NCBI GenBank assembly: GCA_014380625.1
Contig: JACMJL010000117.1
Coordinates: 1 to 55,709 of the forward strand
DNA: 55,709 nucleotides
Direction of reading: 5' to 3'
Source of the DNA: Clostridiaceae bacterium
GTDB taxonomy: Bacteria > Bacillota > Clostridia > Clostridiales > Clostridiaceae
Below, in pieces: positions 40,439-49,681 of this stretch. The translations under genes and the position numbers were made by a program. Within the stretch, counting starts at the first letter, position 1. Every line of letters starts with the position of its first letter. Under the pieces are notes generated by a model that ran no database searches, was not told where the DNA came from, and saw nothing but the letters and a program-made list of their open reading frames with translations.

Positions 40439-40672
40439 TTATTTTGTTTTAAATTTATTATTTGACTTTTTCTTTAATTTTATACCAAGGGTAGAATTCA
40501 CGAACAAAGTTATAATTTCTTCTTTAGTAGCTTTTTCTGCTACAAATAAGTTATATCTCTTACAAAGTTTGCTTAAGTCAGATTTAGTTATCTCACAGGT
40601 TTTTATAAAGGTAACAGCAGCTTTAACGCTTTCCATTATCATTATTTTCTTGTATATCTCATCATTAGTCAT
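40439..40672 (-). CDS. Small charged hypothetical protein (77 aa)
   Basis: Minus-strand ATG at 40672 preceded by GAGGTG with 4-nt spacing; a longer TTG start at 40684 overlaps that SD. The product is basic and helical: EIYKKIMIMESVKAAVTFIK, then SDLSKLCKRYNLFVAEKATKEEIITLF, reminiscent of a small SAP/HeH-like helix-extension-helix fold, and a Lys-rich tail. No family recognised with certainty. The plus-strand frame over the same bases has no SD and is taken as a shadow. Confidence 0.65.
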   Translation of the reverse strand: MTNDEIYKKIMIMESVKAAVTFIKTCEITKSDLSKLCKRYNLFVAEKATKEEIITLFVNSTLGIKLKKKSNNKFKTK

Positions 40673-40782
40673 CGTACACCTCAAATTAATTAATTATTTA
40701 ACTATACTTTAACATGAGAAAAATATTTATGTCAAATAGAGTTAGAATTAAGTTATAATATTAATGAAGGGACTGATGAAGA

Positions 40783-41238
40783 GTGTTTAAAAACTATGAA
40801 GAATTTAAAGATAATATTATAAGTACTGTTGGACTAGAAAGAATTGAACATATTGGGATAGGACTTAAATTAGATATTTTAATGGGGACTGATTATGAAT
40901 TTCAGGATGAGACAGATGAGGATTTTCAAAGTGCGGATGAGGTGTTTAATAGTGGATATATTGTTGATTGGTACAATGATGGAGGTAAAATAATTGTTAC
41001 TGAGTGGCAAAAACTTGAATTTATTATAGAAGATTTTATTAATGGTATAGATAATATAAAAAATATTGTTGAAAAAGATAGAAATAATAAATTAAAGAAA
41101 TTTGTATATTATGTGGCTATAAAAAATCATGAGGATAATTCAGGAATGGATAACTTTAAAACTTCAGCCTTAAGTATGCAGCGGAGCTCAGATATAGGCG
41201 GCACAGAAGGTTACACAAGTTATTATTTTAAAGCTTAA
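40783..41238 (+). CDS. Hypothetical acidic protein (151 aa)
   Basis: GTG start at 40783 with AAGGGA about 10 nt upstream. Soluble, acidic, mixed alpha/beta; DEDFQSADEVFNSGYIVDWYNDGG and the GTEGYTSYYFKA end are distinctive, but I recognise no family. Single gene, convergent with the YesL-like gene across a large palindromic terminator. Confidence 0.65.
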   Translation: MFKNYEEFKDNIISTVGLERIEHIGIGLKLDILMGTDYEFQDETDEDFQSADEVFNSGYIVDWYNDGGKIIVTEWQKLEFIIEDFINGIDNIKNIVEKDRNNKLKKFVYYVAIKNHEDNSGMDNFKTSALSMQRSSDIGGTEGYTSYYFKA

Positions 41239-41298
41239 TTAAGGGGACGGTTCATTACTATTTGAAATTTGTTAAATAGTAATGAACCGTCCCTTAAT
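41239..41298. terminator. Large GGGGACGG-family palindrome, bidirectional terminator
   Basis: The arm starting TTAAGGGGACGGTTCATTAC (41239) pairs over about 25 bp with the arm ending AATGAACCGTCCCTTAA (41297), with one bulged base; the loop is GAAATTTGTT. T-rich tracts occur on both sides. It sits between convergent genes. Confidence 0.8.
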
Positions 41299-41299
41299 T

Positions 41300-42016
41300 T
41301 TAGGCTTCTACAACTTCCACATTTTTCTTCAGTTTTTCTTCAATTTCTAATAGTATTTTTTGCTGATAAAACATTATTAAATAACAAATAATACTTGATG
41401 TAAATACTAATACAAAGGTTGAAACCTTGAAAAATACAAAGCCTACAACTAAAAAACTAGCTAAATTTAATAATGTAATATGAACCTTACGAATGGTATA
41501 GTATGAAGCAGTTTTAAGAATGTCTTTTGTTGTTAAATAAAATCTTGAGATTAGTGGAAATACATACAGACCCATTGAAAAGATAAAAGCTATAACCATG
41601 TAAATAAAAATAGTAAAGACTTGTGGATATCCACTTGAAATAAAGAACCTAGTATCAATAAATAGTATACATATTATCATTATTTCTAGAGCGCAAAAAA
41701 ATAATGATTGAAAAAAGTTGGTTTTATAAGCCTTAAAAAAATCTTTTGTAATACTTATATCCTTTTCTCGAATAAGTTTTCCCATGACGCTAAGGAGGGC
41801 TGTTACAGCCGGTCCTAAAGGGAGGCAACATACAATTATAATGGAAGTAAAACCTTGTGGAAGTGGGGTACCACTATTAGATAAAACCACAATTAACATA
41901 AAAAGAAGTGGGATATTCATCAGAAGAAAGTATAAATTCCCTAAAAAAAACCAAAATATATAATTAGTTATTGTAAAAACAGGTCCTGTACCAAATTCTC
42001 TTTTTGAGTTCACCAT
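41300..42016 (-). CDS. YesL/DUF624-like membrane protein (238 aa)
   Basis: Minus-strand ATG at 42016 has GGAGG 8 nt upstream; the longer start at 42034 does not. Five to six membrane helices (about 20-50, 60-85, 105-130, 140-165, 180-215) with the family phrase LGPAVTALLSVMGKLIREKDIS and DFFKAYKTNFFQS between helices 2 and 3, matching YesL/DUF624 proteins. These are often near carbohydrate transporters, but their function is not settled. Alone here. Confidence 0.8.
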   Translation of the reverse strand: MVNSKREFGTGPVFTITNYIFWFFLGNLYFLLMNIPLLFMLIVVLSNSGTPLPQGFTSIIIVCCLPLGPAVTALLSVMGKLIREKDISITKDFFKAYKTNFFQSLFFCALEIMIICILFIDTRFFISSGYPQVFTIFIYMVIAFIFSMGLYVFPLISRFYLTTKDILKTASYYTIRKVHITLLNLASFLVVGFVFFKVSTFVLVFTSSIICYLIMFYQQKILLEIEEKLKKNVEVVEA

Positions 42017-42276
42017 TTTCGCCTCCAACTGCATTCACTTATTAAATGCTCATACTTAGAATGTATCATAAATTCTATAGAATGCAAATAGGTAGAAGGT
42101 ATAAAAAAGATAATTGAAATTTGTAATTTTGTACAGATTATGTTATTAACAGTAATTGTTTACGAAATGTTCATAGTATCAACTCCATACTGACACAGTC
42201 CATTGATATTATCACAATTGAAAAAATAATATAAAAAAGTGATTTAGGGAAAAAATTCTTATAGGGGTGAAGAAAA

Positions 42277-43227
42277 TTGATAGAAATTGAAAATGTAACA
42301 AAACGCTATGGGCAACAAGTAGCATTAGATGGAATTACTTTCACTGTAAAAAAAGGTGAAATATTAGGATTCCTAGGACCAAATGGTGCGGGTAAATCTA
42401 CTACTATGAATATACTTACAGGGTATATCTCCACTACAGAAGGAAATGTAAGAATCGATGGTATAGACATACTTAAAAACCCTGAAGCAGCAAAGAAAAA
42501 AATAGGTTATCTTCCTGAAATACCTCCACTATATTTGGATATGACAGTAGAGGAGTATCTTAAATTCGTACATAGGATAAAAAAGGTTAAATCTGATGCC
42601 ATTGAGCCAAGCATGGTAAAAATAATGTCATTAGTAAAAATATTAGATGTTAGAAAAAGACTTATTAAAAATCTTTCTAAGGGCTACAAGCAAAGAGTTG
42701 GTTTAGCTCAAGCTTTGGTAGGAGACCCAGAGGTACTTGTTCTAGATGAGCCTACAGTAGGATTAGATCCAAAGCAGATTATCGAGATAAGGAATTTGAT
42801 TCAGAAAATAGGTAAAACCCACACTATAATATTAAGTTCTCATATATTATCAGAGGTCAGCGCTATTTGTCATAGAGTTTTAATAATAAATAGGGGTAAG
42901 ATTGTTGCTTCGGGAACTCCTGAGGAATTATCTAAAAAGGTGAATAATAGCAATAAGGTGTTATTACGGGTAAAGGGATCAAAACAAGATATACATAAAA
43001 GGATTAGAGAAATGGAAGATGTGGAATTGGTGAAAGAACTAGGTGTTCATGAACCAGGTACAGTAGACCTACAGGTTGAGGCAAAGAAGGATGTAGATAT
43101 AAGGGAATCATTATTTCTTTCCTTGAGTCATTCCGGATTTATTATATTAATGATGAAGAGTAAAGACATAGACCTTGAAGAAATATTCTTAGAAGTTACA
43201 ACAAGCAATAAAGGAGGGGTTTCATAA
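42277..43227 (+). CDS. GldA-type ABC transporter ATPase (316 aa)
   Basis: TTG start at 42277 with AGGGGTG upstream. The nucleotide-binding domain (1-215) has Walker A GPNGAGKST, signature LSKGYKQRVGLAQAL, Walker B VLVLDEPT, and switch LSSH. A C-terminal ~90-residue extension (RVKGSKQDIHKRI...ESLFLSLSHSG) is typical of this class. A possible promoter lies upstream (TTGATA 42203, TAATAT 42227). First of four overlapping genes with a permease and two surface proteins, the arrangement of gliding-type (GldAFG) ABC systems, which in non-gliding Firmicutes have unknown substrates. Confidence 0.92.
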   Translation: MIEIENVTKRYGQQVALDGITFTVKKGEILGFLGPNGAGKSTTMNILTGYISTTEGNVRIDGIDILKNPEAAKKKIGYLPEIPPLYLDMTVEEYLKFVHRIKKVKSDAIEPSMVKIMSLVKILDVRKRLIKNLSKGYKQRVGLAQALVGDPEVLVLDEPTVGLDPKQIIEIRNLIQKIGKTHTIILSSHILSEVSAICHRVLIINRGKIVASGTPEELSKKVNNSNKVLLRVKGSKQDIHKRIREMEDVELVKELGVHEPGTVDLQVEAKKDVDIRESLFLSLSHSGFIILMMKSKDIDLEEIFLEVTTSNKGGVS

Positions 43228-44090
43228 TGTTAGCTGTATATTTAAAAGAACTTAGAGCATATTTTACATCAGCAATTGGGTATATTTTTATGGCAACGTT
43301 TCTATTAATAACAGGAATATTTTTTGCGATGTATAATTTAGTAACAGCAAATCCTTCTTATATCAATACACTTCAAAGTCTCATTGTTGTTTTTTTGTTT
43401 ATCATTCCTATTCTAACTATGAAAATAATATCTGAAGAAACTAAAACTAAGACAGACCAACTATTATTTACCTCACCTTTAAAAGTAACTGAAATTATTT
43501 TAGGTAAATATTTTGCAGCTTTATCTATTTTCACTATTTCATTATTAATAACAGTTTTGTATCCAATGATTTTAAGTATGTTTGGAACTGTTTCGGCATC
43601 TGAAATTTTCAGTGGATATATTGGTATGTTTTTACTAGGAGCAACTTTAATCTCTATTGGTTTATTTGTTTCAAGTTTGACAGAGAATCAAGTGACTTCT
43701 GCAGTAATATCTTTTGCAACATTACTTTTTATATTCCTAATGGATGGCATACAGCAGGCACTTCCTGCTACTCGAACCTCTAGTATAATTTTTGTTTTAA
43801 TTATGCTAGCTATTTTTGCTGCATTTGTATATTTTTCAACAAAAAATATGTATGCAGCCATAGTTACAGTAATAGCAGGACTGATTGTAATTATAACAAC
43901 CTACTTAGTAAAGAAGGAAGCTTTCGATGGATTACTTCAAAATGTATTTGGTTGGTTTTCTTTAATAAAACGTTATAATCTTTTTTCACAAGGGATATTA
44001 AGCTTGAATTCTGCGGTGTATTACCTTTCATTTATTGTGGCATTTGTATTTTTAACAATAAGAATGATTGACAAGAGAAGATGGAACTAA
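43227..44090 (+). CDS. GldF-type ABC transporter permease (287 aa)
   Basis: The ATG shares a base with the upstream stop; SD GGAGGGG. Seven to eight hydrophobic helices: one at about 12-40, then pairs from 50 to 285, with the cytosolic SEETKTKTDQLLFTSPLKVTEIILGKY motif typical of ABC-2/GldF permeases between helices 2 and 3. Partners the ATPase before it. Confidence 0.9.
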   Translation: MLAVYLKELRAYFTSAIGYIFMATFLLITGIFFAMYNLVTANPSYINTLQSLIVVFLFIIPILTMKIISEETKTKTDQLLFTSPLKVTEIILGKYFAALSIFTISLLITVLYPMILSMFGTVSASEIFSGYIGMFLLGATLISIGLFVSSLTENQVTSAVISFATLLFIFLMDGIQQALPATRTSSIIFVLIMLAIFAAFVYFSTKNMYAAIVTVIAGLIVIITTYLVKKEAFDGLLQNVFGWFSLIKRYNLFSQGILSLNSAVYYLSFIVAFVFLTIRMIDKRRWN

Positions 44091-44103
44091 GGGGTGAATG
44101 AAT

Positions 44104-45516
44104 ATGAAAAAGTTAGATATAAAAAAGTCCTTCAAAAGTAATAAGTCTAAATATGGTGGTTACGCAACAGTACTTACATCTATTGTATTAGTAATATTAT
44201 TAGTTGCTAATTTAATAGTGGATAAAATTGATCTGAAATATGATCTTACAAAGAATAAGTTATATTCTTTATCAGATCAATCTTATAATGTTATGGATAA
44301 GTTAAACAAAGATATTAACATCATTACCTTTAATAAACAAGGTAGTGAAAATATAGGTATTGCTGAGATATTAAATAAATATCGTGATAAAAGCAAAAGG
44401 ATAACATTAAAATATATTGATCCAAATACTAATCCTCAAATTGCAAAAAAATATAGTAGTACTGAAGAGGCAATTTCAACTGGCAGTATAGTTGTTGAGA
44501 GTGGAAGTAAATTTAAAGTGATTAACCAAAGTGAATTATTTAATACCACTCAAGATCAAACTACTGGTCAGGAATCCGTTCAGTCTCTTGCGGTAGAACA
44601 AAAAATTACTAGTGCTATTATGTACGTAGTAAGCGATAAAAGTTCAGTTGTTTACAATTTACAAGGACATAATGAACAAGCTTTTGCGGATGAAGTTAAT
44701 CAGGTTATAAGTAATCAAAACTTCACAGTAAAACCTTTAAATTTATTAGTAGGTGAGTGGAAGCCAACTTCAGAAGATATGCTTCTTGTTAGCTCTCCAA
44801 CAGTGGATATTACAAAAGACGAATTAACTAAGTTAAAGGATTTCTTTTCAAAAGGAGGTCATGGAATATTTTTAATGGATATACAAAAGGTGAAGTTGCC
44901 AAATTTTGATGATTTGATGAGCACCTTTGGAATTCAAATTGAAAAGTCTCTAATCCTAGAAGGAGATTCACAACATTATTATCAGAGTCCAGCGTATCTT
45001 GTACCTGAAATGAGTAGCCATGATATTCTAAGGCCTATGGTTACTGCTAATTTACCAATTCTTTTTCAAGTAGCGCAACCAATAAAACCGGTAAAGGTTA
45101 AGAAAGCTTCAATAAAAATTGAACCTCTACTTACAACTACTGATAAGTCTTGGGCAAAGATAAATTTAGATAGTACGAGTACAGAAAAAGAAGCTGGGGA
45201 CATAAATGGCCCCTTTGATGTTGCAGTGGCAATAACAGATACTCAAGGAACAAGTTCTTCCAAAATTGTTGTTTTCTCATCTTCAAAGTTCCTTAATATA
45301 ACTGGTGGTGGTAACCTAGATTTTTTAGTGAATAGTATGAATTGGGTTCAGGATCTTAAGGAGAATATTTCTATTACACCAAAGGATTTGACTTCAGAAC
45401 CATTAAAAATCACCCAAGGACAAGTTTTAGCATATTCTGCAATGGTTGTAATAATAATTCCTGCTATAGTTATTATCCTGGGAGTTGTTGTTTGGTTAAG
45501 GAGGAGACATTTATGA
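44104..45516 (+). CDS. GldG-like ABC auxiliary surface protein (470 aa)
   Basis: ATG at 44104 is chosen for 7-nt spacing from GGGGTG; an ATG 6 nt earlier is too close. N-terminal membrane helix (about 20-42), then a large extracellular domain of the ABC_transp_aux/GldG family: YDLTKNKLYSLSDQSYNVMDKLNKDI is the family hallmark, and the VYNLQGHNEQAF stretch and the FSKGGHGIFLMD stretch follow; a second membrane helix sits at about 440-465. It probably captures or processes the exported substrate outside the membrane. Its stop overlaps the next start (ATGA). Confidence 0.88.
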   Translation: MKKLDIKKSFKSNKSKYGGYATVLTSIVLVILLVANLIVDKIDLKYDLTKNKLYSLSDQSYNVMDKLNKDINIITFNKQGSENIGIAEILNKYRDKSKRITLKYIDPNTNPQIAKKYSSTEEAISTGSIVVESGSKFKVINQSELFNTTQDQTTGQESVQSLAVEQKITSAIMYVVSDKSSVVYNLQGHNEQAFADEVNQVISNQNFTVKPLNLLVGEWKPTSEDMLLVSSPTVDITKDELTKLKDFFSKGGHGIFLMDIQKVKLPNFDDLMSTFGIQIEKSLILEGDSQHYYQSPAYLVPEMSSHDILRPMVTANLPILFQVAQPIKPVKVKKASIKIEPLLTTTDKSWAKINLDSTSTEKEAGDINGPFDVAVAITDTQGTSSSKIVVFSSSKFLNITGGGNLDFLVNSMNWVQDLKENISITPKDLTSEPLKITQGQVLAYSAMVVIIIPAIVIILGVVVWLRRRHL

Positions 45517-46907
45517 AGAAAGCTAAGAGTATTATTGCTTTAGTTGTTATTTTACTCTTATTGTGCGGAGCTTATTACTATGTCTCCAAACATCCAAATA
45601 AAAGTGAAAATAATTCGAGTACCCCAAGTACTGCCGTAACTACGCAGAAGGTTTGGAAGGTAGATAGCACTAAGGTGTCAAAAATAATTGTTACTTATAG
45701 CGATGGTGAAAATATATTTGTTAAAAGTACCGCGGACTGGAATATTGAAAATTATAATTATAAACTTGATCAAACAGCTATTACAGAAGTCACAGATTCA
45801 TTAATAAATTTATCTGGTACTGTGGTAGAAAAGAATGCTGAAGATTTAGAAAAGTATGGATTAAATAAACCAACTATAAATGTAAAGATAGTTGGAGATG
45901 GTTCAGATAAAGTATTATTAATTGGAGATAAATCTTCGGATGGAAGTAATTTTTATGCAAGTGAAAAGGATAAAAAAGAAGTGTATTTTATAGCTACTAG
46001 TACTGTTGATAGTCTTACTAAAAAGCAGTTAGCTTATAGAGATAAAACTATAACTGCAATTGATGCAACATCACTTTCATATATTAAAATTAGCCAACCT
46101 GGTAGTGCAACTATGGAGATTACAAAGAATGCCAACCAAAGTGCGGAAGAAACAGAAAACAATTATAATTCATGGATTTTGAAGGGTCCATACAGTTTCC
46201 CTTTAGGGGCTGATGACCAAAAGATTTCTGTAATGTCAGCAGGCATAGCTAATCTGAAGGCTTATGATATAATTGAGGATAATCCAAAGGATTTAAGTAT
46301 GTATGGATTAGATAAACCATCACTTGACCTTACCCTAAAGGATAGTAAAAACACTTTACATCTTTTAATAGGTAAAAATAAAGATAGTAATAATGTATAT
46401 TTTAAAAGCTCCGAAGGTAACTCTATATATGTAATAGGTACGACTCTACTTGATGCCTATAGGGTGAAGCCTTTTGATATAGTGACTAAATTTGTTTACC
46501 TAACTAATATAGAAGATGTTGATAAGATAGTTGTTAGTGCAAATAATAGTATGGATACAGTGGTTCTTTCTAGAACTTCAGCTAAGGCTGAAAAATCAGG
46601 AGATCCTGATGTTGTAACTACAACTGTTAAGGTAAATGATAAGAGCATAGAATTAGATAAATTTAAGACTCAATATGAGGAAATGATAGCTCTTAGTGTA
46701 GATGCTGAAAATGATAAGAAATTAGAAGATAAACCAGAAGTCAGCATTACATATAGCCTTAATAAGGGTAGTAAAAAACAACAAACTATTAATTTTGTAT
46801 CTTATAATGACCAGCTCTATGCTGTGTTTAGGGATGGAAAAGCTAATTTTGTAATTGCTAAGGATAAAGTTAATAAAATGATAAGTAATTTGAAGAATCT
46901 AAAATAA
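45513..46907 (+). CDS. DUF4340 extracellular protein of the Gld-type ABC operon (464 aa)
   Basis: ATG at 45513 with AAGGAGGAG upstream, overlapping the previous stop. N-terminal membrane helix or signal (about 7-26), Ser/Thr-rich linker, then two repeated DUF4340 beta/alpha units: the first has NYKLDQTAITEVTDSLINLSG and EDLEKYGLNKPTINVKI, the second AGIANLKAYDIIEDNPKDLS and MYGLDKPSLDLTL. DUF4340 proteins accompany GldG-like proteins in many bacteria; the role is unknown. Followed by a strong terminator. Confidence 0.88.
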   Translation: MKKAKSIIALVVILLLLCGAYYYVSKHPNKSENNSSTPSTAVTTQKVWKVDSTKVSKIIVTYSDGENIFVKSTADWNIENYNYKLDQTAITEVTDSLINLSGTVVEKNAEDLEKYGLNKPTINVKIVGDGSDKVLLIGDKSSDGSNFYASEKDKKEVYFIATSTVDSLTKKQLAYRDKTITAIDATSLSYIKISQPGSATMEITKNANQSAEETENNYNSWILKGPYSFPLGADDQKISVMSAGIANLKAYDIIEDNPKDLSMYGLDKPSLDLTLKDSKNTLHLLIGKNKDSNNVYFKSSEGNSIYVIGTTLLDAYRVKPFDIVTKFVYLTNIEDVDKIVVSANNSMDTVVLSRTSAKAEKSGDPDVVTTTVKVNDKSIELDKFKTQYEEMIALSVDAENDKKLEDKPEVSITYSLNKGSKKQQTINFVSYNDQLYAVFRDGKANFVIAKDKVNKMISNLKNLK

Positions 46908-46914
46908 AATCTTG

Positions 46915-46960
46915 AAAAGGGACTATCTTAAAATGATTATTTTGAGCTAGTTCCTTTTCT
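46915..46960 (+). terminator. Terminator of the Gld-type operon
   Basis: AAAAGGGACTA (46915-46925) pairs with TAGTTCCTTTT (46948-46958) through one G-T; an inner CTTAAAAT/ATTTTGAG stem continues the hairpin after a single mismatch. It is a relative of the hairpin at 54787. Confidence 0.85.
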
Positions 46961-47057
46961 ACTTATAGGTCAAATACATTATCTAGCTTTTTTAAGACAT
47001 CTCAGTTAAATAGTATTATAATATTGTCATACAAAATATATTTAAGGTGGTTTTTAA

Positions 47058-47864
47058 ATGGAAAATAAAAAATATTTTAATCTAGTTACTTTGTTAATTA
47101 CCCTATTGCTTTTTTTAAAAGTTAATTCAATAATTGCAATTATTTTTTTAGTTATTTATATACTAGTTATTAATTATCCAAATATTTTGTATTTTATAGC
47201 TAATAATAAATATTCACAGAACAAAGTAGAGGAAGCAAATAAGTTTTTTGAGAGGTTGAACAGTTGTTTTTATTCACCTACAAAATTAAGAACATCCTAT
47301 GTATATTTTTTAATTTTGCAGGGAGAAATGGATAAAGCAGAAAATTTAATAAAAACGATTTTAAAGAAAAAAGTAAATGATAGTGATAAAATAACTTTAA
47401 GTTTAAATTATTCACTGATTATGTGGAAAAAGAATGATTTAGATAAAGCTATAGATATATTAAATGAAACCTATGCTAATAATAAAAATACTATGGTATA
47501 TCAAAATTTAGGTTACTTTTTAATATTAAAGGGAGACTATAATAAAGCCTTAGAGTTTAATCTAGAGGCACTTGATTATAATTCTTCAAATACTGGTATA
47601 ATGGACAACCTAGCGCAAACTTATTATTACTTGGAAGAGTATGATAACGCTATAAAGTTATATGATGAAGTTGTTTTTAACAAACCTACCTTCGCTACCC
47701 CTTACTATTATTATGCTCTTACACTTATAGAAAAAAATAATAAAGAAAAGGCTCTAGAAGTTTTAAAAAAGGGATTAGACTGCAAATTTACTTCACTAAG
47801 TATTATTAGCAAAGAAAATTTAGAAACAAAGATTTTTGAGTTAGAGGCAATTGAAGAATTATAA
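47058..47864 (+). CDS. Membrane-anchored TPR protein (268 aa)
   Basis: SD AAGGTGG before the ATG; a TATAAT lies at 47017-47022. Two N-terminal membrane helices (about 7-22 and 24-46) are followed by about six TPR-like helix pairs: the pattern is seen in NKVEEANKFFERL, GEMDKAENLIKTIL, NDLDKAIDILNETY, GDYNKALEFNLEALDY, EEYDNAIKLYDEVV and NKEKALEVLKKGL. TPR arrays bind proteins; the partner is unknown. It lies 178 nt before the PrkC-like kinase gene, which has its own promoter. Confidence 0.85.
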   Translation: MENKKYFNLVTLLITLLLFLKVNSIIAIIFLVIYILVINYPNILYFIANNKYSQNKVEEANKFFERLNSCFYSPTKLRTSYVYFLILQGEMDKAENLIKTILKKKVNDSDKITLSLNYSLIMWKKNDLDKAIDILNETYANNKNTMVYQNLGYFLILKGDYNKALEFNLEALDYNSSNTGIMDNLAQTYYYLEEYDNAIKLYDEVVFNKPTFATPYYYYALTLIEKNNKEKALEVLKKGLDCKFTSLSIISKENLETKIFELEAIEEL

Positions 47865-48000
47865 ACATTACAATGGAAGAATATGCGGGTAACAAGAGTT
47901 ACCAGGTTTGTAATTGAACTAGTGCAACGTAGAACAACTCATTTGACAATATAGTAATTACCAATTATTTGAAAAGTTATATGCTCATAAGTCTTCACTA

Positions 48001-48009
48001 TGATATAAT
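48001..48009 (+). promoter_or_regulatory. Extended -10 promoter for the kinase gene
   Basis: TGATATAAT is a TGn-extended -10 element, 33 nt before the start codon. No -35 match stands at the usual distance. Confidence 0.5.
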
Positions 48010-48042
48010 ATTTATGTTAATATTTTTCATTGGAGGATAATT

Positions 48043-49614
48043 ATGGTGGGCAAATTACTTTCAAACAGATATGAGTTATTAGAGAAAATTGGTGAAGGTG
48101 GCATGGGAATTGTTTACAAGGCAAAGTGCCATTTATTAAATAGATTTGTGGCAATAAAGATATTAAAGGCAGAATTAAGTGATGATGAAGGGTTTGTGGC
48201 TAGATTTAAAAAAGAGGCTGATTCTGCCGCCAGGTTATCACATCCAAACATAGTTAATGTTCATGATGTGGGCGCAGAAAATAATATAAATTTTATAATT
48301 ATGGAATATATTAATGGGAAAACCTTGAAACAAGTAATAACGGAAAATGGCAGACTCTCTTATGATAAGTCTTTAGAAATAGCTATCCAAATAGCTAAAG
48401 CACTTGAATGCGCCCATAAAAATTATATAATTCATCGAGATATAAAACCAGATAATATTTTGATAACAGAGGATAATTTAGTTAAAGTCACGGATTTTGG
48501 AATTGCTAAGATGGTAGATTCACAATCGATAACTAATGATAGTATGGTTATAGGTTCTGTACATTATTTTTCTCCAGAACAAGCAAAAGGGAGTTTGATA
48601 GATCTTAGAACTGACATATACTCATTAGGTATTGTAATGTATGAAATGATAATTGGAAGAGTACCTTATGAATCAAAAAATTCAGTTTCCGTAGCTATGA
48701 TGCACATTAAGGAGTCTGTTATTCCACCCATAGAATTTATTAAGGATATACCTGTAAATATTAATCAGGCAATTTTAAAGGCATTAGAGAAGGAACCAAT
48801 TAATAGGTATCAAACCGCTAAGGAAATGGTAGAGCACTTAATTGAAATTAAAAAAGAACCTGACTTTAAGTTGAGCATAAATAATAACTCAAGTGCTGCT
48901 TCAGAACTTATGGAAACAATAGTAATATCTGAGGAAAGAAATGATTTCACAACGATTATGAGGCAGCCTTTAAGTCCTGAAAAATCAATAATTAAAAAGG
49001 ATAAAAAGATAAGGATAATAATTGCCTCAATTATTCTAGTTATAATTATTGGTGGTTTAGTTAAATATATTTCTAAAGGACCTTCTACTGATACAGTACC
49101 TCCACTTGTAAAAACAGAGGTTCCAAAAACAAAGGAGAAGTTACAAGTTGATGAAAAGTTACCAGTAGATGAAAAGAAACTTGTGCCTTCGCTTATTGGA
49201 AGTACTCAAGATATTGCAGAGCAAACCATAGTTGATAATGGATTTTTACTTGGTAATATTTTAAATAGTTATAGCAATAATATTGCTAAGGGAGTAGTTA
49301 TTAGCCAGTCACCAGAGGTAGATACCTCCTATGAAAAAAATGGAAAAATTGATTTAGTTATTAGCAAAGGACAAAAAATTGCCCAGGTAACTGTACCACA
49401 ATTAAAGGGTGAAACAGTAGAGGAGGCCCGGAGAATTCTTAATAGCCTTCAATTAAAACTTGGAGTGGCAACCCCTGTGACCTTAAATGGAAAAGGCTCA
49501 AAAGGAAGTCGTTCAAAAGAAAATAATGGGAAAATATTCAGACAAGAAACTAATGCTGGTACCCTTGTGAATATAGGAACTGAAATAAATGTTTTCTACT
49601 ATAAAACTAAATAA
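48043..49614 (+). CDS. prkC: PASTA-domain Ser/Thr protein kinase (523 aa)
   Basis: SD TGGAGGA before the ATG. Hanks-type kinase domain (about 10-270): glycine loop IGEGGMGIVYKA, catalytic Lys in VAIKIL, HRDIKPDNIL, DFGIAKM, activation-loop SVHYFSPEQ, APE-equivalent and DIYSLGIVMYEMI. One membrane helix (about 325-343) separates the cytosolic kinase from extracellular PASTA domains: one at about 380-445 and a second at about 448-515. PASTA kinases sense muropeptides or lipid II and control division, spores and wall synthesis. Unlike typical prkC it is not next to a PP2C phosphatase, cpgA or ribosome assembly genes here, so it may be an additional kinase rather than the main one. Confidence 0.9.
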   Translation: MVGKLLSNRYELLEKIGEGGMGIVYKAKCHLLNRFVAIKILKAELSDDEGFVARFKKEADSAARLSHPNIVNVHDVGAENNINFIIMEYINGKTLKQVITENGRLSYDKSLEIAIQIAKALECAHKNYIIHRDIKPDNILITEDNLVKVTDFGIAKMVDSQSITNDSMVIGSVHYFSPEQAKGSLIDLRTDIYSLGIVMYEMIIGRVPYESKNSVSVAMMHIKESVIPPIEFIKDIPVNINQAILKALEKEPINRYQTAKEMVEHLIEIKKEPDFKLSINNNSSAASELMETIVISEERNDFTTIMRQPLSPEKSIIKKDKKIRIIIASIILVIIIGGLVKYISKGPSTDTVPPLVKTEVPKTKEKLQVDEKLPVDEKKLVPSLIGSTQDIAEQTIVDNGFLLGNILNSYSNNIAKGVVISQSPEVDTSYEKNGKIDLVISKGQKIAQVTVPQLKGETVEEARRILNSLQLKLGVATPVTLNGKGSKGSRSKENNGKIFRQETNAGTLVNIGTEINVFYYKTK

Positions 49615-49625
49615 GAGTGTGCCAT

Positions 49626-49668
49626 GGGGACGGGTACATTGACACAATGTGTCAATGTACCCGTCCCC
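49626..49668. terminator. Near-perfect 43-nt palindrome of the GGGGACGG family
   Basis: The arm 49626-49646 (starting GGGGACGGGTACATTGAC) is the exact reverse complement of 49648-49668, with only one A at the centre. It lies between convergent genes (kinase and alpha/beta hydrolase). No long T-run follows on the plus strand (CCGACACCTTGTTTTATTT), so its role as a terminator is likely but not sure. Confidence 0.75.
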
Positions 49669-49681
49669 CCGACACCTTGTT

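Noticed and set aside
40428..40712. 94-codon plus-strand frame opposite the 77-aa gene
   Set aside because: No SD and a Phe/Leu-rich product typical of the complement of a Lys/Glu-rich gene.
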